This document shows positions 16,755-27,323 of a stretch of 64,000 nucleotides of DNA, piece by piece. The DNA is from Rhizobacter sp. OV335 (lineage in GTDB: Bacteria; Pseudomonadota; Gammaproteobacteria; Burkholderiales; Burkholderiaceae_C). The position numbers were made by a program, and so were the translations under genes. Within the stretch, counting starts at the first letter, position 1. Each line of letters starts with the position of its first letter. The stretch spans positions 62,001 through 126,000 of the forward strand of contig NZ_FRCQ01000007.1 of assembly GCF_900142965.1 (NCBI RefSeq). The letters are read 5' to 3'. Under the pieces are notes generated by a model. That model had not been told where the DNA came from and searched no databases. It worked only from the letters and a program-made list of their open reading frames with translations.

Positions 16755-17771
16755 ATGCAAATCGAGTCGGGCGTCAGCCTGAAACCCTACAACAGCTTCG
16801 GACTGCCGGCTGTCGCACACACTTTGGTGCGCATCGCGGCCGATGCCGACGTGCGCCGCGTCGTCGACCACCCCCAGCTCGGGCTCGCCCCGAAGTTCGT
16901 GTTGGGCGGCGGCAGCAACATCGTGCTGACGCGCGACATGCCGCAGGTGGTGCTGAAAGTCGAGGTGAAGGGCCGGGCGCTGCTGCGCGAGACCGACAGC
17001 GCCTGGATCGTCGAGGCCGGCGCCGGCGAGAACTGGCACGAGTTCGTCGCGTGGACGCTGGCCCAGGGCTGGCCTGGCCTCGAGAACCTGGCGCTGATCC
17101 CCGGCACGGTGGGGGCGTCGCCGGTGCAGAACATCGGCGCCTACGGCATCGAATTGAAAGACCGCTTCGAATCGCTGGATGCCGTCGACCTGGTCACCGG
17201 CCGCAGCGTGACGCTCGCGAGCGGCATCTGCGCCTTCGGCTACCGCGACAGCGTCTTCAAGCACTCGCTGGCCGGCCGCAGCGTGATCACCCGGGTGCGG
17301 TTCCGGCTGCCCAAGCCGTGGCAGCCGGTGCTCGGCTACCTGGAGCTTGAACGCAAGATGGCCGAGACCGGCATCCACGCGCCGAGCCCGCAGCAGGTGT
17401 TCGACTGGGTCTGCGCGATCCGTCGCGCGAAGCTGCCCGACCCGGCGCTGGTCGGCAACGCCGGCAGCTTCTTCAAGAACCCGGTGGTCACGCCCGAGCA
17501 GTGCCGCGACATCATCGGCCGCGATCCGGAGATCGTGCACTACCCGATGCCCGACGGCAGCGTGAAGCTGGCCGCCGGCTGGATGATCGACGCCTGCGGC
17601 TGGAAGGGCAAGAGCATCGGCCGCGCCGGCGTCTACGAGAAGCAGGCGCTGGTGATCGTCAACCGCGGCGGCGCGATCGGCTCCGAGGTGGTGACGCTGG
17701 CGCGCGCGATCCAGGAGAGCGTGTACGGGCGCTTCGGCATCCGGCTGGAGCCGGAGCCGGTGGTGGTGTGA
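16755..17771 (+). CDS. murB: UDP-N-acetylenolpyruvoylglucosamine reductase
   Basis: FAD enzyme of peptidoglycan precursor synthesis that reduces UDP-GlcNAc-enolpyruvate to UDP-MurNAc with NADPH. It has 338 residues, the long type I form. The N-terminal FAD domain shows PYNSFGLPAVA, VLGGGSNIVL and IPGTVGASPVQNIGAYGIEL. The substrate domain contains FGYRDSVFK (type I insertion), LVGNAGSFFKNPVV with the catalytic Ser, and AAGWMIDACGWKG. The start is ATG at 16755. It is convergent with the second LRR gene. Confidence 0.97.
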   Translation: MQIESGVSLKPYNSFGLPAVAHTLVRIAADADVRRVVDHPQLGLAPKFVLGGGSNIVLTRDMPQVVLKVEVKGRALLRETDSAWIVEAGAGENWHEFVAWTLAQGWPGLENLALIPGTVGASPVQNIGAYGIELKDRFESLDAVDLVTGRSVTLASGICAFGYRDSVFKHSLAGRSVITRVRFRLPKPWQPVLGYLELERKMAETGIHAPSPQQVFDWVCAIRRAKLPDPALVGNAGSFFKNPVVTPEQCRDIIGRDPEIVHYPMPDGSVKLAAGWMIDACGWKGKSIGRAGVYEKQALVIVNRGGAIGSEVVTLARAIQESVYGRFGIRLEPEPVVV

Positions 17772-17788
17772 GCCGGTCGATGCGGCGG

Positions 17789-18871
17789 TCACGCCTGCTG
17801 GGGGCCGGTGAAGAACCCATGCCATCCATGGATCTGCTTGTAGACCCGTTCCGCGAGCGCGCGGTTGCGCTCCAGAGCCGCCGTCATCCGCTTGGATGCT
17901 TCGGCCGTCAGTTCCGTCTCGCCCAGGTGCAGGTGGCGCAATGATGTGTTTTTCTCGACAGCCTCGATCACTGCATCGGCCGATTCCTGCTCGAATGTGG
18001 CGCCGGTCAACGACAGGGACGTCAGCTTGCAGTCCGGCCTCTGCAACGCATCCACCACCAGATCCTGCAGCGTTGTGCAGTCCTGAAAATTTCCGCTCAA
18101 GTCCAGCGATGACAGGCAGGGGCTCTCGCGGCTCGCTTGCATCAGCCATCCCAATAGCTCGTCGGACCAAGGCAAGGTCAGCCAGACTGCTTCCGCCATC
18201 AGGTGTTTCGACAGCGAACCGCACAATCGGCGCCTCCAATCGTCGGTGTCGGTGTCGGCCGGCGCGGCCTTCACGATGATTTCCAGCTCTGCCAAGGGCT
18301 TGTCGCGTGCCGTGGGATGCGAGAACAGCCGAGCCAATGCGCCGGCTTTCAGTGGCGCTTTCTCGTGCACGTACAGCGTGAGCGAATTCAGGCCGATGTT
18401 GTCTCCCAGAGCCTGGGCGAGTTTGCCGGCCTGCGCGGGGCTCGAAGGGATCGGCAGCTCGATGCTGGTGATCTCCGGGCAACCGGGCAGGACGTCGATG
18501 AAGAAGTGAAGCTTTTTCGGAGCGATGTTCTCGAACTCGAGATCAATGCCGTGGCCGCGGTAGCGGCTCGTGCCCGGAGGGTGCGCCTGCGCGTCGTAGG
18601 CTTTGGCCGCCGTCAGGAAAGGGTCGACAAGCTCGTGGTCCGCACACCAGTAGAGGATGAACTGGGCATCGGCCGCACCCTCAAACCTCGCGGGATTGGG
18701 CATGATCCCTTCGGCCTGGAACGTGCGCACGCACGCGTCTTCTCGCGACGTGTCGATGCCGGCCATTCCTTCGAGCACTCTCTGCAGTTCGGCCTTTCCA
18801 GCCGGATCGCCCGAGAAGTGAGGAACGAGGCGGCGCGACGGCGCGGTGTCGAGGGAGATGGAACGTTTCAT
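17789..18871 (-). CDS. leucine-rich-repeat protein, function unknown
   Basis: A 360-residue protein with no signal peptide or membrane helix. LRR-like units are clearest in the C-terminal half: SSLDLSGNFQDCTTLQDLVV, LTSLSLTGATFEQESADAVI and LRHLHLGETELTAEASKRMT. They end with ALERNRAL, the closing motif of many RNI-like proteins. The N-terminal 130 residues have no recognisable domain. The ATG at 18871 is preferred to upstream in-frame starts because GGAGA lies directly before it (18876-18880). It resembles the larger LRR protein at 2512-4326 in repeat style, but the two do not look like recent duplicates. Host-interaction or protein-scaffold roles are only guesses. Confidence 0.7.
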   Translation of the reverse strand: MKRSISLDTAPSRRLVPHFSGDPAGKAELQRVLEGMAGIDTSREDACVRTFQAEGIMPNPARFEGAADAQFILYWCADHELVDPFLTAAKAYDAQAHPPGTSRYRGHGIDLEFENIAPKKLHFFIDVLPGCPEITSIELPIPSSPAQAGKLAQALGDNIGLNSLTLYVHEKAPLKAGALARLFSHPTARDKPLAELEIIVKAAPADTDTDDWRRRLCGSLSKHLMAEAVWLTLPWSDELLGWLMQASRESPCLSSLDLSGNFQDCTTLQDLVVDALQRPDCKLTSLSLTGATFEQESADAVIEAVEKNTSLRHLHLGETELTAEASKRMTAALERNRALAERVYKQIHGWHGFFTGPQQA

Positions 18872-18944
18872 GATTTCTCCGTGAAGGTCGTCGAATGGAC
18901 ACCGGCCTGAGTGTTCAGCAGGCACGCTTCGGTTCCATCGCGGA

Positions 18945-21671
18945 TCACGCGGTGCGCGAGGCCTCTTTCTCCACCGACTGCTGGTCACGCCAGCGCGCAG
19001 CCGCCTGGCCGCGCGTCCGAGCCCCCAGCTTGTCGAGGACGTTCGCGACATGCCGCTTCACCGTGTGCGGGCTCAGTTCGAGCGCGCGCGCGATCAGCTT
19101 GTTGCTGTCGCCGGCGGCCAGGCGTTCCAGCACCTCGCGCTCGCGGGTGCTGAGGACCGCCAGCGGGCCCCGGCCGGCTGCCGGTGCGGCGGGCGCGAGG
19201 ACGGGGACCCCCGGCGCAACTTCGGCGCGCGGCGGTTGATGCCCACGCAGCCGCTCCGCGCTGTCCAGCCAGTTCGCGAGCGCCGCTTGCGCGCCGGCGC
19301 TCAGCACCAGCCCGCCGTGCGCCAGTAGTGCCAGCGCGCGCGGGCCGGCCAGCAGTGCCGAGCCGATCCAGCCATCGCTCGCGCAGCGCAGTACCGCGGC
19401 TTCGACCAGGGGCGCTGCCTCGCGCTGCCGCCCCAGCCGCACCAGCGCCGCAGCCAGCCGCAGCCGCCCTTCGGTCAGCAGCCCGTACCACTCGAGCGCA
19501 TCCGGCGTCTGCAGCGCCGCCTGCCAGCAGTCGACCACCTGCGGCCAGCGCCCGGCCAGCTCGGCCGCGATGGCCGGCAGCGCCAGTTCTCGCGCACGTT
19601 GCGCGATGCGCGTGGAGACCAGCAGGTCGGGCGCGCCCAACGCGGCGACCAGCGTGCCGGCACGTTCGCCGTCGTCGGCGATCATCGCCAGCCGCAGCGC
19701 CTGGAACTGCATGTTGCGGCGCAGCTTCTCGCGGCGTGCGCTCGGTGGCTCCTGGTCGGGGTCGGCCAGCAGGTGGGCCGCCGCCGCGCGCATCGCATCG
19801 ATGTCACCACGCAGCGCATGCAGCATGCCGCGCGCCAGCGCCAGCATCGTGCAGACGTTGCGCGGGCTGCCGAGCCAGCGCGCCTCTTCGTCCGCACGCT
19901 CCAGCCGCTCGGCGGCACGCGCCGCGTCGCCGTGCCACAGCGCGATCAGCCCGTACAACAGCCACGCGATCGCGCTCATCGCGGTCGGGTGCTCCGGCGC
20001 CAGCCGCAGCGCGCGTTCGACGAACAGCGTCAGGGCCGGGGCGACGCCGGGCAGCGTCACGTCGCGCGGGTTCGGCGTCGCCTGGTACCACAGGCCGATG
20101 TCGGTGCAATCGGCCAGCAGCTCGTTGCGCCGCGCCATGTAGCCGGCCGACGGCGCGACCGGCCCGTAGTCGCCGGCGTGCCACAGGCTGGCGGTCAGCG
20201 TCGTGACCTCGGCCTCGCGCGGCAGCGGCTGCGCGCGCAGCTCGGCGAGCAGGGCCGCCGCCTCGTCGCGCTGGTCGACCTGGCACAGGCTCAGCGCGAC
20301 GTACGCGCGCGCCCGCTGTGCCTGGTCGCCCAGGCCTTGCTGCTCGGCCAGGCGCAGCGCCTGCTGGAAGTGCCCGGCCATCGCCAGGAACTCCCAGCGC
20401 GCCCACGCGGCCAGCCCTTGCAGAAGCATCAGCGGCGACGAACGCTCGCGCCACGCAGGCGGAAACTGCGCCAGCAGCCGCTGCGTCTGCGTCAGCAGGC
20501 CGTCGGTGAGCCAGCCGCGGGCGACGGCGTTCAGCGCGGCCTCGGCCGCCGCCCAGTCGCCGGCGCGCTGCAGGTAGGCGATGCGGCGTGCGTCGTCGGG
20601 CTCGGTGTCGGCGGCGCGCTGCAGCAGGCCGGTGAGTGCTTCGGGCGATTCCTGGCGCAGCCGGTCTTCGAGGAAATCGCGGAACAGGTCGTGCAGCCGC
20701 AGCGTCAGCTGCGGCCCGTCAAGCACGGTGACGAACAGGCCGCGGCGCTCGATGTCGTCGAGCTTGTCGGCGGCCTGAGGGTCGCCGGTCAGCGCGGCGC
20801 AGCGGCCGGCCTCCAGCTCGGCCAGCACCGAGGTCTGCAGCAGGAAGCGGCGCAGCCCGTCCGGCATGTCGGCCAGCACCTCGCTGGCGAGGTAGTCGAA
20901 CAGGTGGCGCTGGCCGAGCGCCGCCGGTGCGCGCGGGCCGGCGAGCGTTGCCGCATCGAGGCTCAAGCGGATGCCGGCCGGCCAGCCTTGCAGCCGCTCG
21001 ATCAGCGACTGCGCGAGTTCCGTGCCGGCGCCGCGTCCGGCCGCGAACGCGCGCACCTCGTCGTCGGCGAAGCCCAGCTCGGCCTGGCGCAGTTCGAGCA
21101 GCTCGCCCTGCGCGCGCAGCCGCGCCAATGACAGCGGTGGATCGGTGCGGCTCGCGAGCAGCACGGTCCATGGCGCGGGCAGGTGCTCCAGCAGCAGGTC
21201 GAGCAGCTCGAAGATGCGCGCATCGGCGATGCGGTGAGCGTCGTCCAGCACGATCAGGCCATGCCCTGTCCCTTGCTGCAGGTCGGCGCCACCGAGCGCG
21301 CTCAGCAGTTCGTCGGCGGTGCGGCGCAAGCCGCGCGGCTGCTGGCCGAGCGTCGCCAGCGCCTGCGGCGAGATGCGCCACGGCAGGTCATGCGGCTCCA
21401 GCGCGGCCACCAGGCAAGCGACGAAGCGGGCGAGGTCGTCGTCATCGTCGGCGGCGATCCAGGCGACGGCGCCGCCGGGGCCTTGCTCGATCGATGCGAG
21501 CAGTTGCGCCATCAGCGCGGTCTTGCCGAAACCGGCCGGCGCGCTCAGCAGCATCAGCCTCGCCTGGCCGATGGCAGAAGCGAGACGCCCTTCGAGCTGC
21601 GGCCGGACCAGGTGCTCGCCGCGCGGGCGCGGCGCCTGGATCTTCGTCAGTGCGAAGGGCAGGGCGTGCAC
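18945..21671 (-). CDS. MalT-like LuxR-family ATP-dependent transcriptional regulator
   Basis: A 908-residue regulator. The N-terminal STAND-type ATPase domain has Walker A APAGFGKT (Lys50) and a Walker B-like [10 protein letters not shown]. The middle is helical, TPR-like (about 350-780), and the C-terminus is a LuxR-type HTH ([20 protein letters not shown], then [18 protein letters not shown], about 845-895). Proteins of this plan activate transcription after binding an inducer and ATP. The start is GTG at 21671, only 13 bp after the fumarase stop, so the regulator may be co-transcribed with fumarase. The effector and targets are unknown; nearby carbon-metabolism genes are candidates. Confidence 0.87.
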   Translation of the reverse strand: MHALPFALTKIQAPRPRGEHLVRPQLEGRLASAIGQARLMLLSAPAGFGKTALMAQLLASIEQGPGGAVAWIAADDDDDLARFVACLVAALEPHDLPWRISPQALATLGQQPRGLRRTADELLSALGGADLQQGTGHGLIVLDDAHRIADARIFELLDLLLEHLPAPWTVLLASRTDPPLSLARLRAQGELLELRQAELGFADDEVRAFAAGRGAGTELAQSLIERLQGWPAGIRLSLDAATLAGPRAPAALGQRHLFDYLASEVLADMPDGLRRFLLQTSVLAELEAGRCAALTGDPQAADKLDDIERRGLFVTVLDGPQLTLRLHDLFRDFLEDRLRQESPEALTGLLQRAADTEPDDARRIAYLQRAGDWAAAEAALNAVARGWLTDGLLTQTQRLLAQFPPAWRERSSPLMLLQGLAAWARWEFLAMAGHFQQALRLAEQQGLGDQAQRARAYVALSLCQVDQRDEAAALLAELRAQPLPREAEVTTLTASLWHAGDYGPVAPSAGYMARRNELLADCTDIGLWYQATPNPRDVTLPGVAPALTLFVERALRLAPEHPTAMSAIAWLLYGLIALWHGDAARAAERLERADEEARWLGSPRNVCTMLALARGMLHALRGDIDAMRAAAAHLLADPDQEPPSARREKLRRNMQFQALRLAMIADDGERAGTLVAALGAPDLLVSTRIAQRARELALPAIAAELAGRWPQVVDCWQAALQTPDALEWYGLLTEGRLRLAAALVRLGRQREAAPLVEAAVLRCASDGWIGSALLAGPRALALLAHGGLVLSAGAQAALANWLDSAERLRGHQPPRAEVAPGVPVLAPAAPAAGRGPLAVLSTREREVLERLAAGDSNKLIARALELSPHTVKRHVANVLDKLGARTRGQAAARWRDQQSVEKEASRTA

Positions 21672-21684
21672 GTCAACCCATGGC

Positions 21685-23208
21685 TCAGGCGACCGCCACC
21701 GGGATCTTGCCGATCTTCGCCTGCCATTCCTTCGGGCCGGTGGTGTGCACCGAGGTGCCTTCGGAATCGACCGCCACCGTCACCGGCATGTCGCTGATCT
21801 CGAACTCGTAGATGGCTTCCATGCCCAGGTCGGCGAAGCCGACGACCTCGGCCTTGCGGATCGCCTTCGACACCAGGTAGGCCGCGCCGCCCACCGCCAT
21901 CAGGTAGGCCGACTTGTGCTTCTTGATCGCCTCGATGCCGGTCGGGCCGCGCTCGGCCTTGCCGATCATGCCGATCAGCCCGGTCTGCGCCAGCATCATC
22001 TCGGTGAACTTGTCCATGCGCGTCGCGGTGGTCGGGCCGGCCGGGCCCATCACCTCGTCGCGCACCGGGTCGACCGGGCCGACGTAGTAGATGACGCGGT
22101 TGGTGAAGTCCACCGGCAGCTTCTCGCCCTTGGCGAGCATGTCTTGAATCCGCTTGTGCGCGGCATCGCGGCCGGTCAGCATCTTGCCGTTCAGCAGCAG
22201 CGTCTCGCCCGGCTTCCAGCTCGCCACTTCTTCGCGCGTCAGCGTGTCGAGGTTGACGCGGCGGCTCTTGTTGTAGTCGGGCGCCCACTTCACGTCGGGC
22301 CACAGGTCGAGGCTGGGCGCTTCGAGGAAGGTCGGGCCGGAGCCGTCGAGCACGAAGTGCGCATGCCGCGTGGCCGCGCAGTTCGGGATCATCGCGACCG
22401 GCTTGCTGGCCGCATGCGTCGGGTAGGTGGCGATCTTCACGTCGAGCACGGTGGTCAGGCCGCCCAGGCCTTGCGCGCCGATGCCCAGCGCGTTGATCTT
22501 GTCGCACAGCTCGATGCGCAGTTCCTCGAGCTTGTTCTGCGGGCCGCGCGCCTTCAGCTCGTACATGTCGATGTCCTGCATCAGCGATTCCTTCGCGAGC
22601 AGCATCGCCTTCTCGGCCGTGCCGCCGATGCCGATGCCCAGCATGCCCGGCGGGCACCAGCCGGCGCCCATCGTCGGCACCGTCTTCAGCACCCAGTCGA
22701 CCAGGCTGTCGCTCGGGTTCATCATCACGAACTTGCTCTTGTTCTCGCTGCCGCCGCCCTTGGCCGCGATCTGGATGTCGACCGTGCTGCCCGGCACCAG
22801 GCTCATGTGGATCACCGCCGGCGTGTTGTCCTTGGTGTTCTTGCGCTCGAAGTGCGGGTCGGCCACGATGCTCGCGCGCAGCTTGTTCTCGGGGTCGAGG
22901 TAGCCGCGGCGCACGCCTTCGTTGACGGCTTCCTCGACGCCCGACGGGAAGCCCTCGAAGCGCACGTCCATGCCGATCTTCATGAAGACGTTGACGATGC
23001 CGGTGTCCTGGCAGATCGGGCGGCGCCCCTCGGCGCACATCTTCGAGTTAGTCAGGATCTGCGCGATCGCATCCTTCGCGGCCGGGCCCTGCTCGGCGTC
23101 GTACGCCCGCGCGAGGTGCGCGATGTAGTCGGCCGGGTGGTAGTAGCTGATGTATTGCAATGCGGCGGCGACGCTGTCAACCAGGTCGGTGTAGCGGATC
23201 GAGGTCAT
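21685..23208 (-). CDS. fumA: fumarate hydratase, class I (iron-sulfur)
   Basis: Iron-sulfur fumarase of the TCA cycle, interconverting fumarate and L-malate. It has 507 residues. Cluster-ligand cysteines are seen in [10 protein letters not shown] (Cys66), [15 protein letters not shown] and [12 protein letters not shown], matching class I fumarase. The C-terminal swivelling beta-domain starts near residue 340 ([16 protein letters not shown]) and contains [20 protein letters not shown]. The ATG at 23208 is chosen because [18 protein letters not shown] is the conserved start. It is divergent from nhaA and followed after 13 bp by the MalT-like regulator. The class is certain; the exact symbol follows E. 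coli usage. Confidence 0.94.
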   Translation of the reverse strand: MTSIRYTDLVDSVAAALQYISYYHPADYIAHLARAYDAEQGPAAKDAIAQILTNSKMCAEGRRPICQDTGIVNVFMKIGMDVRFEGFPSGVEEAVNEGVRRGYLDPENKLRASIVADPHFERKNTKDNTPAVIHMSLVPGSTVDIQIAAKGGGSENKSKFVMMNPSDSLVDWVLKTVPTMGAGWCPPGMLGIGIGGTAEKAMLLAKESLMQDIDMYELKARGPQNKLEELRIELCDKINALGIGAQGLGGLTTVLDVKIATYPTHAASKPVAMIPNCAATRHAHFVLDGSGPTFLEAPSLDLWPDVKWAPDYNKSRRVNLDTLTREEVASWKPGETLLLNGKMLTGRDAAHKRIQDMLAKGEKLPVDFTNRVIYYVGPVDPVRDEVMGPAGPTTATRMDKFTEMMLAQTGLIGMIGKAERGPTGIEAIKKHKSAYLMAVGGAAYLVSKAIRKAEVVGFADLGMEAIYEFEISDMPVTVAVDSEGTSVHTTGPKEWQAKIGKIPVAVA

Positions 23209-23311
23209 GTGGCTATCCCGGAAAGTGGGGCGGAACTGCGGAACAATGCCCGACGACGGGGCAATGTGGGCATGGCTTGTGCCCGCGATTTTACTGAACG
23301 AGGGAGAACTC

Positions 23312-24490
23312 ATGCTGAACAGCATCCGGCGCTTCATTGCGTCCGAATCGGCCGGCGGCGTCGTGCTGGCGCTCGCGGCGGCGATCGCGCTGGTGGTCAG
23401 CAATTCGCCGTGGCACGAGGCCTACCAGCGTTTCGTGAACCTGCCGGGCGAGCTGCGCGTCGGCGGCGACCTGCTGGTGCTGGCCAAGCCGCTGCTGCTG
23501 TGGGTCAACGACCTGTGGATGGCGGTGTTCTTCTTCCTGGTCGGGCTCGAGATCAAGCGCGAGATGCTGGCCGGCGAACTGGCCTCGGCCCGGCAGGCGC
23601 TGTTGCCGGCCGGCGCGGCGATCGGCGGCATGGCGGTGCCGGCGCTGATCTATGCGGCCATCAACCTGCACGACCCGGTCGCGCTGCACGGCTGGGCCAT
23701 TCCCGCGGCCACCGACATCGCCTTCGCGCTCGGCATCCTGATGCTGCTCGGCTCAAGGGTGCCGGCCTCGCTGAAGGTGTTCCTGACGGCGGTGGCCATC
23801 ATCGACGACCTCGGCGCGATCGTCGTGATCGCGTTCTTCTACACCGCCGATGTGTCGCTCGCGATGCTGGGCGCGGCGCTGGCCGGCGGCATCGTGCTGT
23901 TCCTGATGAACCGCAGCCGGGTGACGAGCGTCGGGCCGTACGTCATCGTCGGGCTGGTGATCTGGGTGTGCGTGCTGAAGTCGGGCGTGCATGCGACGCT
24001 GGCCGGCGTGGCGACGGCGCTGGCGATCCCGCTGCGGGGCGCGGGCGACGATGGGCACTCGCCGCTGGAGATGACCGAGCACGCGCTGCACCCGTGGGTC
24101 GCGTTCGCGGTGCTGCCGATGTTCGCGTTCGCGAATGCCGGCGTGTCGCTGCAGGGCGTGAGCTTCTCGACGCTCGCGCAGACGGTGCCGCTGGGCATTG
24201 CCGCCGGGCTGGTGCTCGGCAAGGCGATCGGGGTGTTCGGTGCGTCGTGGCTGCTGATCCGGCTGGCCGGTGCCGAGTTGCCGGCCGGCGCGAGCACGCG
24301 GCAGTTCTTCGGTGTGTGCGTGCTGTGCGGCGTCGGCTTCACGATGAGCCTGTTCATCGGCGCGCTGGCCTTCGAGGGCCGGGGCGGTGACTACGAGACG
24401 CAGGTCAAGCTCGGCGTGCTGTGCGGCTCGCTGATCGCCGGCGTCATCGGCACGCTGCTGTTGCTGGGCGCAGGGCGCCGGGGTCAGTGA
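23312..24490 (+). CDS. nhaA: Na+/H+ antiporter NhaA
   Basis: Inner-membrane sodium/proton antiporter for pH and Na+ homeostasis. It has 392 residues with about 12 membrane segments. Landmarks are FFFLVGLEIKREMLAGEL (helix II to loop), PAATDIAFALGILMLLGSRV and the ion-binding double aspartate in AIIDDLGAIVVIAFFYT. GVCVLCGVGFTMSLFIGALA lies near the C-terminus. The ATG at 23312 has GAGGGAG just upstream (23300-23306) and fits the family start MLNSIRRFIASESAGG. Its 3' end overlaps the convergent YqhA-family gene by 7 bases. Confidence 0.96.
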   Translation: MLNSIRRFIASESAGGVVLALAAAIALVVSNSPWHEAYQRFVNLPGELRVGGDLLVLAKPLLLWVNDLWMAVFFFLVGLEIKREMLAGELASARQALLPAGAAIGGMAVPALIYAAINLHDPVALHGWAIPAATDIAFALGILMLLGSRVPASLKVFLTAVAIIDDLGAIVVIAFFYTADVSLAMLGAALAGGIVLFLMNRSRVTSVGPYVIVGLVIWVCVLKSGVHATLAGVATALAIPLRGAGDDGHSPLEMTEHALHPWVAFAVLPMFAFANAGVSLQGVSFSTLAQTVPLGIAAGLVLGKAIGVFGASWLLIRLAGAELPAGASTRQFFGVCVLCGVGFTMSLFIGALAFEGRGGDYETQVKLGVLCGSLIAGVIGTLLLLGAGRRGQ

Positions 24491-25086
24491 TCCGCAGGCC
24501 CCCTGGGCAGCAGCCGGTCCGTCACCGCGATCGCCATCGCCGACAGCAGGAACGCGCAGTGGATCACCGTCTGCGCGATCAGCACCCGGTCGCTCAGCGC
24601 GTCGGCGTTGATGAAGGTTTTCAGCAGGTGGATCGACGAGATGCCGATGATGGCGGTCGCGAGCTTCACCTTCAGCACCGAGGCGTTCACGTGGCTCAGC
24701 CATTCGGGCTGGTCGGGGTGGCCTTCGAGGTTCATGCGCGACACGAAGGTCTCGTAGCCGCCGACGATCACCATGATCAGCAGGTTGGAGATCATCACCA
24801 CGTCGATCAGCCCGAGCACCACCAGCATGATCGTGGTCTCGGTCAGCTTGGTGCCCTTGGCGGCATCCCCGCTGACCCCCACCGCGCTGAACACCGCCTG
24901 CAGCGCCGTCTGGCTGCCGAAGGCCGCTTCGATCAGGTGCGCCAGCTCGACCCAGAAATGGAACACGTACACCGCCTGCGCCAGGATCAACCCGAGGTAC
25001 AGCGGCAGCTGCAGCCAACGGCTCATGAAGATGAGGTTGGGCAGGGGGCGCAGCTTGCTGTTGCTGTGATCGGGGATCTGGGCCAT
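24484..25086 (-). CDS. YqhA-family (TIGR00645) inner-membrane protein
   Basis: A 200-residue integral membrane protein with four hydrophobic segments (LPLYLGLILAQAVYVFHFWV; MLVVLGLIDVVMISNLLIMV; LATAIIGISSIHLLKTFI; VIHCAFLLSAMAIAV). The segment GGYETFVSRM plus the helix pattern matches the uncharacterised YqhA/TIGR00645 family. The ATG at 25086 is chosen as the family start, but the ribosome site is weak, and an in-frame ATG at 25137 would add 17 residues. It is convergent with nhaA, overlapping 7 bases, and divergent from acs. The role is unknown. Confidence 0.8.
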   Translation of the reverse strand: MAQIPDHSNSKLRPLPNLIFMSRWLQLPLYLGLILAQAVYVFHFWVELAHLIEAAFGSQTALQAVFSAVGVSGDAAKGTKLTETTIMLVVLGLIDVVMISNLLIMVIVGGYETFVSRMNLEGHPDQPEWLSHVNASVLKVKLATAIIGISSIHLLKTFINADALSDRVLIAQTVIHCAFLLSAMAIAVTDRLLPRGPADH

Positions 25087-25229
25087 GGGGTCGTGCAGGG
25101 ATAGTCCGGTTGCCGGAAATTGTAGTGGGCGCACCATCGGTGAAGACCCCGGGCGCCTTCGTCAGTCGTTCGTAAGAGCAGCTGTCTATGGTGCGAGCAG
25201 AATTTGGAAACCGCTGAAGGAGACAAGCA

Positions 25230-27200
25230 ATGAGTTCGAGCGAGCACAAGGTCTACCCGCCGCCCGCGGCACTGGCCAAGGCAGCCCATGTGTCCGGCAT
25301 GGCCGCCTACGACAAGCTGTGCGCCGAGGCCGAGGCCGACTACGAAGGCTACTGGGCCCGCCTCGCCCGCGAGATGGTCACCTGGAAGACGCCGTTCACC
25401 AAGACGCTCGACAGCAGCCAGGCGCCGTTCTTCAAGTGGTTCGAGGACGGCACGCTGAACGTCTCGTACAACTGCCTGGACAAGCAGGTCGAGGCCGGCC
25501 TCGGCGACAAGACCGCGATCATCTTCGAGGCCGATGACGGCCAGGTGACGCGCGTCAGCTACCGCGACCTGCTCGCGAAGACCTGCCGCATGGCCAACGC
25601 GCTGAAGTCGCAGGGTGTCAGGAAGGGCGACCGCGTCGTCATCTACATGTCGATGTCGGTCGAGGGCGTGGTCGCGATGCAGGCCTGCGCGCGCATCGGT
25701 GCGACCCACTCGGTGGTGTTCGGAGGCTTTTCGGCGCAGAGCCTGCGCGACCGCATCGAGGATGCCGGCGCGGTGATGGTGATCACCGCCGACGAGCAAC
25801 TGCGCGGCGGCAAGCAGCTGCCGCTGAAGGCGATCGTCGACGACGCGATCGCGCTCGGCGGCTGCGAGAGCATCAAGAGCGTGATCGTCTACCAGCGCAC
25901 CGGCGGCACGATCGCCTTCGATGCGTCGCGCGACCGCTGGATGCACGAGCTGACCGCCGCGCAGCCGGTGACCTGCGAGCCGGAATGGGTCGGTGCCGAG
26001 CACCCACTGTTCCTGCTGTACACCTCCGGCTCCACCGGCAAGCCGAAGGGTGTCCAGCACTCGACCGGCGGCTACCTGCTGCATGCGGCACTGACAACGA
26101 AGTGGACCTTCGACCTGAAGCCCGACGACATCTTCTGGTGCACCGCCGACATCGGCTGGGTCACCGGCCACACCTACATCGCCTACGGGCCGCTCGCGCT
26201 GGGCGGCACCGAGATCGTGTTCGAGGGCGTGCCGACGTACCCGGACGCCGGCCGCTTCTGGCGGATGATCCAGGACCACAAGGTCTCGATCTTCTACACC
26301 GCGCCGACGGCGATCCGCTCGCTGATCAAGGCGGCCGAGAGCAACGCGGCGGTGCACCCGCGCAACTACGACCTGGGCTCGCTGCGCATCCTGGGTTCGG
26401 TCGGCGAGCCGATCAACCCGGCCGCGTGGGAGTGGTACCACGAACACATCGGCGGCGGCCGCTGCCCGATCGTCGACACCTTCTGGCAGACCGAGACCGG
26501 CGGCCACATGATCACGCCGCTGCCGGGCGCGACGCCGCTGGTGCCGGGCTCGTGCACGCTGCCGTTCCCCGGCATCATCGCCGCCGTCGTCGACGAGACC
26601 GGCAAGGACGTGCCGAACGGGCAGGGCGGCATCCTGGTCGTCAAGAAGCCATGGCCGGCGATGATCCGCACGATCTACGGTGACCCGGAGCGCTTCAAGA
26701 AGAGCTACTACCCGGCCGACTTCCAGGGCCGCTACTACCTGGCCGGCGACGGCGCGATCCGCGACGAGAAGACCGGCTACTTCACGATCACCGGCCGCAT
26801 CGACGACGTGCTGAACGTCAGCGGGCACCGGATGGGCACGATGGAGATCGAGTCGGCGCTGGTGAGCTGCACCGACCTGGTGGCCGAGGCCGCGGTGGTC
26901 GGCCGCCCGGACGACACGACCGGCGAGGCGGTCTGTGCGTTCGTCGTGCTGAAGCGCCCGCGCCCGACCGGCGACGAAGCGAAGGCGATCGCCAAGCAGC
27001 TGCGCGACTGGGTCGGCAAGGAGATCGGCCCGATCGCGAAGCCGAAGGACATCCGCTTCGGCGACAACCTGCCGAAGACGCGCTCCGGCAAGATCATGCG
27101 GCGCCTGTTGCGCTCGGTGGCCAAGGGCGAGGCAGTGACGCAGGACACCAGCACGCTGGAGAATCCAGCGATCCTCGAGCAGCTGGGGCAGGCTTACTGA
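25230..27200 (+). CDS. acs: acetyl-CoA synthetase (AMP-forming)
   Basis: Converts acetate, ATP and CoA to acetyl-CoA through an acetyl-AMP intermediate. It has 656 residues, full length. The AMP-binding P-loop is [20 protein letters not shown]. The adenylate-binding block is [20 protein letters not shown]. The hinge and C-terminal lid contain [20 protein letters not shown] and [16 protein letters not shown], whose Lys (about 621) is the lysine acetylated in homologues to switch off activity. GGAG lies 8 bases before ATG 25230. It has its own promoter region (143 bp upstream) and ends before a hairpin at 27212-27233. It supports growth on acetate. Confidence 0.97.
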   Translation: MSSSEHKVYPPPAALAKAAHVSGMAAYDKLCAEAEADYEGYWARLAREMVTWKTPFTKTLDSSQAPFFKWFEDGTLNVSYNCLDKQVEAGLGDKTAIIFEADDGQVTRVSYRDLLAKTCRMANALKSQGVRKGDRVVIYMSMSVEGVVAMQACARIGATHSVVFGGFSAQSLRDRIEDAGAVMVITADEQLRGGKQLPLKAIVDDAIALGGCESIKSVIVYQRTGGTIAFDASRDRWMHELTAAQPVTCEPEWVGAEHPLFLLYTSGSTGKPKGVQHSTGGYLLHAALTTKWTFDLKPDDIFWCTADIGWVTGHTYIAYGPLALGGTEIVFEGVPTYPDAGRFWRMIQDHKVSIFYTAPTAIRSLIKAAESNAAVHPRNYDLGSLRILGSVGEPINPAAWEWYHEHIGGGRCPIVDTFWQTETGGHMITPLPGATPLVPGSCTLPFPGIIAAVVDETGKDVPNGQGGILVVKKPWPAMIRTIYGDPERFKKSYYPADFQGRYYLAGDGAIRDEKTGYFTITGRIDDVLNVSGHRMGTMEIESALVSCTDLVAEAAVVGRPDDTTGEAVCAFVVLKRPRPTGDEAKAIAKQLRDWVGKEIGPIAKPKDIRFGDNLPKTRSGKIMRRLLRSVAKGEAVTQDTSTLENPAILEQLGQAY

Positions 27201-27211
27201 TCACAAAAGAC

Positions 27212-27233
27212 GAAGGCCCGCAAAGGGGCCTTC
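27212..27233 (+). terminator. hairpin after acs
   Basis: An 8-base perfect stem (27212-27219 with 27226-27233) and 6-base loop 11 bases after the acs stop. No T-run follows, so this is a terminator-like structure rather than a textbook intrinsic terminator. Confidence 0.55.
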
Positions 27234-27241
27234 TACATCCA

Positions 27242-27323
27242 GCAGGCGCCGTGGAGCCGGCTTTGCCGGGCCACTGGCGGCGCCCCCTTGAGAGGGAGGG
27301 CGCGCCAGCGCCTTCGGGGTGGG
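27242..27323. repeat. extragenic repeat of Comamonadaceae/Leptothrix-group type
   Basis: A GC-rich segment between acs and the cytochrome gene made of nested inverted repeats, including GCCGGCTTTGCCGGGC, CCCCCTTGAGAGGGAGGG and GGCGCGCCAGCGCC, and ending GGTGGGTCA at the cytochrome stop codon. I recognise this pattern as a dispersed intergenic element frequent in related genomes; that is from memory, since only one copy is visible here. It may serve as the 3' terminator of the minus-strand cytochrome gene. Confidence 0.5.
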
